Of a DNA stretch of 64,000 nt, positions 35,898 through 43,653 are shown piece by piece; position 1 is the stretch's first letter, and the number at the start of each line of letters is the position of its first letter. The stretch covers positions 124,001-188,000 of the forward strand of contig NZ_JAESVA010000008.1 of assembly GCF_020621385.1 (NCBI RefSeq), read 5' to 3'. Under the pieces are notes generated by a model. That model was not told the DNA's origin. It searched no databases and was given only the letters and a program-made list of their open reading frames with translations. This DNA is from Acidisoma cellulosilyticum (lineage in GTDB: Bacteria > Pseudomonadota > Alphaproteobacteria > Acetobacterales > Acetobacteraceae). The position numbers were made by a program, and so were the translations under genes.

Positions 35898-38800
35898 GCA
35901 ACTACTCAGTGGACCGACGGAACTGACAACTGGGACATCGCCGCCGATTGGTCGGGCGGAACGGTTCCAGGGGCGTCGGATGACGTGGCGATCTCTGAGG
36001 GGGCTCCAGAGATACTCTCGAACGTGGCACCTGTGCGCTCAATTGAGATTGATGATCCGGGAACTCTCATCTTTGCAGACGGCGGATCAGTCAGTGTCGG
36101 CCAGAACCTCGGCAATAGCGGGCAACTGCTGGTTGACGCTGGTGGTTCCACCGGGGGTTCGCATCTGACGGTTGCCGACACCCTGACGAACAGCGGCTTT
36201 ATCCAGATCGGCAATACCGCCTTCGGTAACCAGCCGACGGCCTCGAGTGCCGTGAGCGCCGGAGCTTTGGACAATACCGGGTCCATCATCCTCGAAGGCA
36301 GCGCCACGACTTCAGCGGCGCTCACCGTGGCAAGTGTCGCCGGCTTTGGCACCGTGGGTGAGCTGACAGGCGACGTCAGCCTGTCCGGTGATTCCGATAT
36401 TAGTTTCAACAGCGGCGAGATCAGCGCGATCGAAAGCGATGCCTCGCTGGTGCTGGTCGGCGCCGATGCCTTCATCGCAGATGCCGCTGCGACCGGAGGC
36501 AACAGCGCCTTGACCGGCCTGTCCAGCAATGCCGGCACCCTCAATCTCGAAGGTGGCGCGACCATCGCAGCGGTCGGAAGTCTCGACAATACCGGCGTGA
36601 TCGACGTCGATCAGAACGATTCCACCGGGGGTTCGCTGCTCACGGTTGCCGCTACCTTGACGAACAGCGGCTTTATCCAGATCGGCAATACCGTCTTCGG
36701 CAATCAGCCGACAGCCTCCAGTGCCGTGACCGCAGGGGCTTTGAACAATACCGGCTCCATTGTCCTCGAAGGCAGTACCACGACTTCTGCGGCGCTCACC
36801 GTGGCAAGTGCCGCAGGCTTTGGCACGGTAGGTGAGCTGACAGGCGACGTCAGCCTGTCAGGCGATGCCGATATCAGTTTCAACAGCGGCGAGATCAGCG
36901 CGATCGAGAGCGATGCCTCGCTGGTACTGCTCGGCGCCGATGCCTTCATCGAGGATGCCACAGCGACCGGGGGCAACAGCGCCTTGACCGGCCTGTCCAG
37001 CAATGCCGGCACCCTCAATCTCGAAGGTGGCGCGACCATTGCAGCAGTCGGAAGTCTCGACAACAGCGACACGATCCTCGTCGATCAGGAAGGTTCCACC
37101 GGGGGTTCGCATCTGGCGGTTGCCGATACCCTGACGAATAGCGGCTTTATCCAGATCGGCAATACCGCCTTCGGCAATCAGCCGACAGCCTCGAGTGCCG
37201 TGAGGGCGGGGGCTTTGGACAATACCGGGTCCCTCGTCCTCGAAGGCAGTACCACGACGTCAGCGGCGCTCACCGTGGCAAGTGTCGCCGGCTTTGGCAC
37301 CGTGGGTGAGCTGACAGGCGACGTCAGCCTGTCCGGTGATGCCGATATTAGTTTCAGCGGCGGGGAAATCAGCGCGATCGAGAGCGGTGCCTCGTTGGTG
37401 CTGCTCGGCGCCGATGCCTTCATCGAGGATGCCTTCATCGAGAATGGTCAGGCGAGCGGAGGCAACAGCGCCTTAACCGGCCTGTCCAGCAATGCCGGCA
37501 CTCTCAATCTCGAAGGTGGTGCGAGCATCGCAGCACTCGGAAATCTCGACAACAGCGACACGATCCTCGTCGATCAGGAAGGTTCCACCGGGGGTTCGCA
37601 TCTGGCGGTTGGCGATACCCTGACGAACAGCGGCCTTATCCAGATCGGCAACACCGCCTTCGGCAATCAGCCGACGGCCTCGAGTGCCGTGACCGCAGGA
37701 GCTTTGAACAATACCGGCTCCATCGTCCTGGAAGGCAGTACCACGACTTCTGCGGCGCTCACCGTGGCAAGTGCCGCAGGCTTTGGCGCCGTAGGTGAGC
37801 TGACAGGCGACGTCAGCCTGTCCGGTGATGCGGATATTAGTTTCAGCGGCGGGGAAATCAGCGCGATCGAAAGCGATGCCTCGCTGGTGCTGCTCGGCGC
37901 CGATGCCTTCATCGCGGATGCCGCGGCGACCGGAGGCAACAGCGCCTTGACCGGCCTGTCCAGCAATGCCGGCACTCTCAACCTCGAAGGCGGCGCGAGC
38001 ATCGCAGCAGTCGGAAGTCTCGACAACAGCAACACAATCCTCGTCGATCAGGAAGGTTCCACGGGGGGTTCGCATCTGGCGGTTGCCGACACCCTGACGA
38101 ACAGCGGCTTTATCCAGATCGGCAACACCGCCTTCGGCAATCAGCCGACAGCCTCGAGTGCCGTGACCGCAGGAGCTTTGAACAATACCGGCTCCATCGT
38201 CCTGGAAGGCAGTACCACGACTTCTGCGGCGCTCACCGTGGCAAGTGCCGCAGGCTTTGGCACCGTAAATGAGCTGACAGGCGACGTCAGCCTGTCCGGT
38301 GATGCGGATATCAGTTTCAGCGGCGGGGAAATCAGCGCGATCGAAAGCGATGCCTCGCTGGTGCTGCTCGGCACCGATGCCTTCATCGCGGATGCCACGG
38401 CGACCGGAAGCAACAGCGCCTTGACCGGCCTGTCCAGCAATGCCGGCACCCTCAATCTCGAAGGTGGCGCGACCATCGCAGCAGTCGGAAGTCTCGACAA
38501 CAGCGATACGATCCTCGTCGATCAGAACGGCTCCACCGGGGGTTCGCTGCTGACGGTTGCCGATACCCTGACGAACAGCGGCTTTATCCAGATCGGCAAT
38601 ACCGCCTTCGGCAATCAGCCGACAGCCTCCAGTGCCCTGACCGCCGGAGCTGTCGCGGGCAGTGGGCAAATTGACCTCGAAGGAGTCGGCGCGACGGTAG
38701 CGCGTCTCTCGGTGTCGGGCGCAATCGCCGCAGGGCAGACGATCCTATTCGAGGGTTCAAGTGCTCTTCTGGAGAGTGCTGACGCGGAGGAGCTGAAAGG

Positions 38801-39596
38801 CACGCTCAGCAATTTCGCTATCGGTGATAGAATTGACCTCACGGCTGTTGCTTTCGATGTGAATGGATCTGCTAGCCTTAATAGTACGACGGACGTTCTC
38901 ACGGTCACGGAACATGGTGTGGCGTATAATTTCCAACTAGCTGGAAATTATACGGGCGACGAATTTGATCTAACGTCTGACGGTGCAAGTGGAACAAACA
39001 TCGTTGTCGCGGTTTGCTATTATCCCGGCACGAGGATCGGAATACCGCATGGTGAGATGGCGGTAGAAGACCTAAGTATCGGCGATACCGTGCAGACGGT
39101 AGATGGTCCTGCCATGGCGGTGAGGTGGATCGGCCGCAATACAGTCTCCACCCGTTTCGGCGATCCACTGCGGATTTTGCCCATTCGCATCAGGGCAGGC
39201 GCACTTGGAGAGGGCCTTCCCAGACGCGATCTCTTGGTCTCTCCTGAGCACGGACTGCTGGTCGATGACATCCTGATCCAGGCCGGAGCGCTGGTGAACG
39301 GCGTTTCGATTACCCGCGAGAGCCAGGTCCCCGAAACCTTCGTCTATTATCACGTCGAGCTGGCGGAGCATGCGCTGATCCTGGCGGAAGGAACCGCGGC
39401 GGAGAGCTTCGTGGACAACGTCCACCGCATGGCGTTCGACAATTGGTCTGAACATGAGGCGCTATATGGTCAGGCACCGATCGCCGAGATGGCTCGTCCG
39501 CGGGCGCAGTCCCATCGGCAGGTGCCGGCCAACACAAGGATTCGCCTCATGGCGCATGCCGAGGCCCTTTTCAAAAAAAGAGAGATCGCCGCGTAG
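35895..39596 (+). CDS. Giant repeat surface protein with C-terminal Hint domain
   Basis: 1233 residues. Residues 1-75 look like a beta-rich cap (TTQWTDGTDNWDIAADWSGG). Residues about 85-880 hold five full repeats of 158 residues (one of 163) with units such as LTNSGFIQIGNTAFGNQPTA, AALTVAS.AGFGTVGELTGD and GLSSNAGTLNLEGGA; a partial sixth runs to about 935. They resemble the beta-helix repeats of autotransporter passengers. Residue 1041 is the Cys of a Hint_2 domain (CYYPGTRIGIPHGEMAVEDL). No Sec signal peptide and no beta-barrel are seen, so export may be by a type I-like route (inference). The first residues before the repeat are unique. Confidence 0.9.
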   Translation: MATTQWTDGTDNWDIAADWSGGTVPGASDDVAISEGAPEILSNVAPVRSIEIDDPGTLIFADGGSVSVGQNLGNSGQLLVDAGGSTGGSHLTVADTLTNSGFIQIGNTAFGNQPTASSAVSAGALDNTGSIILEGSATTSAALTVASVAGFGTVGELTGDVSLSGDSDISFNSGEISAIESDASLVLVGADAFIADAAATGGNSALTGLSSNAGTLNLEGGATIAAVGSLDNTGVIDVDQNDSTGGSLLTVAATLTNSGFIQIGNTVFGNQPTASSAVTAGALNNTGSIVLEGSTTTSAALTVASAAGFGTVGELTGDVSLSGDADISFNSGEISAIESDASLVLLGADAFIEDATATGGNSALTGLSSNAGTLNLEGGATIAAVGSLDNSDTILVDQEGSTGGSHLAVADTLTNSGFIQIGNTAFGNQPTASSAVRAGALDNTGSLVLEGSTTTSAALTVASVAGFGTVGELTGDVSLSGDADISFSGGEISAIESGASLVLLGADAFIEDAFIENGQASGGNSALTGLSSNAGTLNLEGGASIAALGNLDNSDTILVDQEGSTGGSHLAVGDTLTNSGLIQIGNTAFGNQPTASSAVTAGALNNTGSIVLEGSTTTSAALTVASAAGFGAVGELTGDVSLSGDADISFSGGEISAIESDASLVLLGADAFIADAAATGGNSALTGLSSNAGTLNLEGGASIAAVGSLDNSNTILVDQEGSTGGSHLAVADTLTNSGFIQIGNTAFGNQPTASSAVTAGALNNTGSIVLEGSTTTSAALTVASAAGFGTVNELTGDVSLSGDADISFSGGEISAIESDASLVLLGTDAFIADATATGSNSALTGLSSNAGTLNLEGGATIAAVGSLDNSDTILVDQNGSTGGSLLTVADTLTNSGFIQIGNTAFGNQPTASSALTAGAVAGSGQIDLEGVGATVARLSVSGAIAAGQTILFEGSSALLESADAEELKGTLSNFAIGDRIDLTAVAFDVNGSASLNSTTDVLTVTEHGVAYNFQLAGNYTGDEFDLTSDGASGTNIVVAVCYYPGTRIGIPHGEMAVEDLSIGDTVQTVDGPAMAVRWIGRNTVSTRFGDPLRILPIRIRAGALGEGLPRRDLLVSPEHGLLVDDILIQAGALVNGVSITRESQVPETFVYYHVELAEHALILAEGTAAESFVDNVHRMAFDNWSEHEALYGQAPIAEMARPRAQSHRQVPANTRIRLMAHAEALFKKREIAA
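36147..38640 (+). repeat. Tandem coding repeat, period 474 bp (five full units and a partial sixth)
   Basis: Taking TCCACCGGGGGTTCG as a marker, copies start at 36147, 36621, 37095, 37584, 38058 (variant TCCACGGGG) and 38532. Spacing is 474 bp except 489 for the third unit, which has five extra codons around FIEDAFIENGQAS. The DNA units are nearly identical, including silent positions, which points to recent duplication or gene conversion. Confidence 0.9.
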
Positions 39597-39603
39597 GACC
39601 GGT

Positions 39604-40066
39604 CAAGCATGCATATTCAAACGCGTGCGCCCCGAAGCGCTCTCTAACCTCGATCGCTGCCTTGATGAGAGGCGCTGCCGATGCGGTGTAACCCGGCGAG
39701 GTAAAATGGGTGCCGTTATCGGTGAGGACGGTGTAAATCTTGTATGGCACAGCGGCGACGAGATGGCGCAGGAAGTCAGCAGCGGTGCTGCGTGCGACCT
39801 TCTCATGCATTTCCACGAAAACGAATTTCGATATTCGATCGATTACGACGAGAAAGTAGAGCTTGCCCTGCGCTGTCCGGACTTCGGCAATGTCGCTATG
39901 AAACTAGCCGATCGGATAGCTCTTCAATTTGTGTTTGGCTGACGTCTCACCCTCGAACTCCGGCAGTTGAAAAGCAACGATGATTGCCTCTTCCTCGACC
40001 GACAGCACCGTCGATCTGGCATTCTTCGGGCCGGTCGGAATGTCCTGGACTGACGCCCGGCGCTTC
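39604..40066 (-). pseudogene. IS481-family transposase remnant
   Basis: Minus strand: KWKRRASVQDIPTGPKNARS and VLSVEEEAIIVAFQ (HTH linker), a jump to LPEFEGETSAKHKLKSYPIG, a stop, then IAEVRTAQGKLYFLVVIDRI and VPYKIYTVLTDNGTHFTSPG. The order fits IS481-type transposases, with the middle of the HTH part deleted and one in-frame stop. It directly follows the giant Hint gene. Confidence 0.85.
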
Positions 40067-40070
40067 CACT

Positions 40071-40120
40071 TAGAGCAGATCACAGTCAGATGGAATCATC
40101 TGGCTGTGTGAAGATGCTCG
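40071..40120. repeat. Dispersed palindromic repeat, short copy
   Basis: It reads TAGAGCAGATC, then GTCAGATGGAATCATCTG and AAGATGCTCGC, matching in this order the reverse complement of the repeat at 7523-7632. The inner hairpin CACAG-T-CAGATG / CATCTG-G-CTGTG is well formed. It sits just after the end of the porin gene and could also serve as its terminator. Confidence 0.65.
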
Positions 40121-40126
40121 CCTGAT

Positions 40127-41497
40127 TCAGAACTCGACATGCGCCTTGAGGCCGAGCACGACGGCGTTCGGAATATCGGTCTGCGCATTCGGGTGAATGA
40201 CATATTGGAAATCCGGCATCAGATTGACGCCGCGATAGACGTGAATGTCGTAATTGGCTTCTAGGATTTCCTCGTTGGTCTGAACCCCCGTGGCCGTCAC
40301 GCCGGTGTCGCTGTTAGTATAAGGCAGGCCGAATGCCTGATCCAGCCGCTCGGCGCTGGTCAATTGACCGCTCACCTTTTGGTAGATGAACAGCAGGCCG
40401 ATGCTGTCCTGGGGTCGGACCTTCCAGAAACCCTGATCGACCAGACCGGCAAAGGCCTCGTCCTGATAAATGAGCGTATCCGGATTGCTGTGCATATAGC
40501 CGGCCAAGCCGATCAGCCCGGCCTGGTCGCCCTCGCCTTGACGGATCAGCATCTGATCGGCCAGCGCCCAGAACTGCCAGCGATTGCGCTTCTCGGGCCC
40601 GGCCGTGCCCGGCGTGTCGCTCTCGAAGGCGGCATAGGGCGCGCTGTTATAGCCGAAGCCGAGCTTGTAATGGCCGATGAGGTGGTCAGGCCCGAAACTC
40701 GGCTCCCACGCCGCCTCCACCGGCACTTCGACGCCGTTATATTGGCTGGCGTCGATCTGCCAACCGGTGCGATCCTGCGGCACGCTATAAAGGTAGGGAT
40801 CGACGCCGAAGGCCCCGGCCTGAATATAGGTATCGGTGGTCGGCTTCACCCGCAGGCGGCCGCCGAGCGTCGCATCCGGCCAGGCGGAGAAGCCGTCATT
40901 ACCGCCGGACAATTCCTTGGGGTTGCCGCAAAGGCCGTTATTCATGAAATTGCAATTGAGCGGGGAAGCTGCGAAGTCATTCCCCACCGGAAAATAGCCA
41001 CCGGCAATATCCAGGCGGCCATTCAGCAAGGCTTCCTCACCATAGATATAGACGAGGTGGAAGGCGACATTGCCGCCGGCGCCGTAGATTTCCTGCACCG
41101 GCATCAGATTGTCGCCAAAGGCGGCGCTTGTATTATTCCCGGCCCGATTGACGATGACCATATGGGTCGAAAAACCTTGAATGCCGGCCAGCTTTTGCCA
41201 ATCGATGTCAAGCTCCAGCGCGCGCTGATCCGCGTAATCCAGCGCCCGCCTGGTCCCGCCCGCAACATTGCCGGCGCTCTCCGACGTATAGTCAAGCAGC
41301 AGGTTGATGCCGAGACGGCCAAGATCGGTACGGACGCCGCCCCAATCGCCGAAGAGATGTTCCGGATTGGCGAAGCTGTCCGCAGGAGTGGATTGCGGCG
41401 CCTGCGCGGATTGCGCGAAAGCGCAGGCCGGCAGAAGAGCGAGACCGGTCAATGTGGAAAGCAGCCCGCCCGCGAGCCAGCCTGTGCGCTTGACCAT
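40127..41497 (-). CDS. oprB: Carbohydrate-selective porin, OprB family
   Basis: 456 residues from ATG 41497 (GGAG 8-12 bases before); an upstream in-frame ATG at 41569 is less likely. Signal peptide: LAGGLLSTLTGLALLPACAF, cleavage after AFA. OprB features: HLFGDWGGVRTDLGRLGINL, then LDIDWQKLAGIQGFSTHMVI, RLDIAGGYFPVGNDF and the closing Phe (GLKAHVEF) of an outer-membrane barrel. It forms a sugar-uptake pore in the outer membrane. The hydrolase gene ends 72 bases upstream of its start. Confidence 0.92.
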   Translation of the reverse strand: MVKRTGWLAGGLLSTLTGLALLPACAFAQSAQAPQSTPADSFANPEHLFGDWGGVRTDLGRLGINLLLDYTSESAGNVAGGTRRALDYADQRALELDIDWQKLAGIQGFSTHMVIVNRAGNNTSAAFGDNLMPVQEIYGAGGNVAFHLVYIYGEEALLNGRLDIAGGYFPVGNDFAASPLNCNFMNNGLCGNPKELSGGNDGFSAWPDATLGGRLRVKPTTDTYIQAGAFGVDPYLYSVPQDRTGWQIDASQYNGVEVPVEAAWEPSFGPDHLIGHYKLGFGYNSAPYAAFESDTPGTAGPEKRNRWQFWALADQMLIRQGEGDQAGLIGLAGYMHSNPDTLIYQDEAFAGLVDQGFWKVRPQDSIGLLFIYQKVSGQLTSAERLDQAFGLPYTNSDTGVTATGVQTNEEILEANYDIHVYRGVNLMPDFQYVIHPNAQTDIPNAVVLGLKAHVEF

Positions 41498-41569
41498 TCT
41501 CTCAACTCCACCGTCTTCATCGGCATAATACACATCAGATTGATAAGGACGGTGACGCTGCCCGGTCAA

Positions 41570-42253
41570 CTACCCCATCGCTGCCTTCAGTATGACGGCC
41601 GCGACGCTCTCGGGATGTGACAGCATCACCACATGGCTCGCTGAAATCTCGGTCGTCTCAGCACCGATTGTCTCCGCCATGGCTCTTTCCAGCGAGGGCT
41701 GAATGGCGCCATCCTCTGACGCGACGATATACCATGATGGTTTGATCTTCCAAGCCGGCGCGGAAATATTGCCGCCGAGAGACTGAACATTGGCCGGTGT
41801 CTGCGTCGCATACAGAACCAGCTTTTCGGCGTCGGTCAGATCCTGCGCGAAATACTTGAAGACACCCTCTTGGGTAATTTTGAGATAGCCATGCGCGTCC
41901 GGCACCAGGCAGGCGCCCAAAGGTGTGGGCGCGGCCGAAGCCCCGAGCGAGCCCGCGGACTGGCCTTCGTCGGGCGCGAATGCCGCGACATAGACCAGAC
42001 CAGCGACCTTTGCGTCCAGGCCGGCTTCGCTGATCACCGAACCGCCATAGGAATGACCGACCAGCAGGGTCGGCCCTTCCACCAATGCGAGCGCGCGCTC
42101 TACGGTTGCCACATCATCGACCAGTGAAGACAACGGAAGCTGAACTGCTGAAACGTTTAAGCCCTTCTGCGCCAAAAGCGGAATGACTTTTGACCAGCTG
42201 GACCCATCGGCCCAGGCCCCGTGAACAAGGATGACATTCGCGCAAACACTCAT
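41570..42253 (-). CDS. Alpha/beta hydrolase
   Basis: 227 residues of the small esterase type. NVILVHGAWADGSSW is the oxyanion strand, GHSYGG (Ser near 87) the nucleophile elbow, ASEDGAIQPSLERAM the acid region and ISASHVVMLSHPE the catalytic His. No signal peptide. Proteins of this kind are often found near AraC regulators in stress or degradation clusters; here an AraC-type gene lies 25 bases upstream on the same strand. Confidence 0.92.
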   Translation of the reverse strand: MSVCANVILVHGAWADGSSWSKVIPLLAQKGLNVSAVQLPLSSLVDDVATVERALALVEGPTLLVGHSYGGSVISEAGLDAKVAGLVYVAAFAPDEGQSAGSLGASAAPTPLGACLVPDAHGYLKITQEGVFKYFAQDLTDAEKLVLYATQTPANVQSLGGNISAPAWKIKPSWYIVASEDGAIQPSLERAMAETIGAETTEISASHVVMLSHPESVAAVILKAAMG

Positions 42254-42278
42254 ATTTTTTCCAGTTCTGTATTCAAGC

Positions 42279-42890
42279 TCAAGCCAATGGCCTGGTCAGG
42301 CGGTTCGGCGGAAAAAGCGGGATCGATTGTCGTCGGCGCCAATCGCTCGGGGTTTCACCCAGACAGCGGCGAAACAATCGGCTGAGATGCGACTGGTCCG
42401 AAAACCCACAGGCCGTCGCGATGATCGCGAGCGACTCTTCCGTCGTACGAATAAGCGTCTTCGCCCGCTCCAACCGACGTTGCTGAAGATAGGCATGCGG
42501 TGGGCAGCCGAAACTGGCCGTAAAGGCGCGCGAAAAATGACCGCGACTTAGCCGGACGGCGTCTGCCATGCTGTCAACCGGCAAAGCGGCGTGCAGGTTG
42601 TCTTCCACGAAGTCGCGCACCTTGCGCATCTGCCAAGGCAGCAGCGCGATCGGCTGCGCTTTCCGACGCAGCGTGACTTCGCGGCGCAACGCGGATATGG
42701 CAGCCGTCGCTTCCTGCAGGATCACGTCGATACGGTCCGGCGATGCCTTCGCACCACGAAGGGTCTGCTCGAAAAGCTGAACGAGCGCATCGACCGGCGT
42801 CAGGCTGGGACCTATCGATACTGGAAGATATTCCAAGTCGCTCACCACCCGATTACCATCGGTGCCGGTCTCACGATCACCGCACCGCAA
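42279..42890 (-). CDS. AraC-type regulator (C-terminal domain with short N-terminal part)
   Basis: About 200 residues, shorter than usual AraC proteins. The two HTH units are clear: LPVDSMADAVRLSRGHFSRA and SLAIIATACGFSDQSHLSRL, then GETPSDWRR. The N-terminal 90 residues hold a helix region (SPDRIDVILQEATAAISALR) but no cupin. The start is uncertain (ATG 42890 or a GTG about 14 codons later). It may regulate the hydrolase gene 25 bases downstream. Confidence 0.85.
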   Translation of the reverse strand: MRCGDRETGTDGNRVVSDLEYLPVSIGPSLTPVDALVQLFEQTLRGAKASPDRIDVILQEATAAISALRREVTLRRKAQPIALLPWQMRKVRDFVEDNLHAALPVDSMADAVRLSRGHFSRAFTASFGCPPHAYLQQRRLERAKTLIRTTEESLAIIATACGFSDQSHLSRLFRRCLGETPSDWRRRQSIPLFPPNRLTRPLA

Positions 42891-43116
42891 GGGAGAGTGC
42901 CAGCGGCGAATTCTTTACGTGAATAAAGAGTCGTAAAAGGCCCGTTTACGGCCGAGCGCGCAGCGTCCCAGCATGATTGTTCAAATCCGCAAGCCCCGTC
43001 CAAGCCTGGACGAGCGAGTCCTGCTAGCCTGGCTGAACGCGTTCGAGAGGGCCGATGCAAACGACCATCTGTGCTGGGCTGGCAGGGGTATTGTCTCTCG
43101 CCGCACGACCCTGTCG

Positions 43117-43653
43117 ATGAAGACCAGCGATGCTGCGCCTTGTCGGGCCCGGATTCTGATGGCCGTCATGGCTGACCCTGCCGCCTTGTCTCATCCGGCG
43201 CAGGACCTCAGCCTTATCATCGCGCCCTATTATCTCTTTCGGGATTGGGGGGCTGAGGTTGTCGTCGCGTCAATTGCCGATGTGGCGCTGAGCCCGCCGC
43301 GCGCCATGAAGACGGATGAGGCGACAGGGCCATTTCTGGAGCGCTATGTGCAGGATCGCGCCGCGCGAGAGCTTTTCTCCGACAGCCTGCGGTTCGACGA
43401 GCTTTTCGCGGATGATTTCGCCGCCGCTTTTTGCGTCGGCCTGTCGGGATCTGGCGAAAACGCCGGCCTCATGCCCGTGCTGCAGGCCCTGCTCACCGCG
43501 GGAAGACCGGTGGTACTCCTGCATAGCGCGGGGTTCGACAGCTTGGTTGCGCCGACACCCGCTCACCTGTTGACTGGCACCTCCCCGGTATTGGATCCGC
43601 TGGCCTTAGCCCTTGCGATACTGGCCTTGCTCGAAGCCGATGGGCCGGGCTAG
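43117..43653 (+). CDS. DJ-1/PfpI-like protein lacking a visible catalytic cysteine
   Basis: 178 residues from ATG 43117; the frame is open back to an ATG at 42973. The order of elements follows class I amidotransferase-like DJ-1 proteins: RILMAVMADPA strand, LIIAPYYLFRDWGAEVVVAS, SLRFDELFADDFAAAFCVGL. The usual GGHGPMWD is replaced by GLSGSGENAG, and the nucleophile elbow (normally a Cys before His-Gly) reads VVLLHSAGFDSL without Cys. So it is probably not a typical hydrolase/chaperone. Its last codons overlap the end of the regulator gene on the other strand by 4 bases. Confidence 0.6.
   Translation: MKTSDAAPCRARILMAVMADPAALSHPAQDLSLIIAPYYLFRDWGAEVVVASIADVALSPPRAMKTDEATGPFLERYVQDRAARELFSDSLRFDELFADDFAAAFCVGLSGSGENAGLMPVLQALLTAGRPVVLLHSAGFDSLVAPTPAHLLTGTSPVLDPLALALAILALLEADGPG

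Noticed and set aside
36147-38640. CRISPR-like array
   Set aside because: Units are 474 bp, coding and contiguous, with no short repeat-spacer pattern.
37473-38669. A 398-codon repeated antisense frame under the 474-bp repeats
   Set aside because: Antisense of a repetitive GC-rich gene; the plus frame has RBS, cap and Hint domain.
39015-39596. Intein in the giant protein
   Set aside because: The Hint domain is at the very C terminus, no extein follows and no terminal His-Asn splice site is seen.
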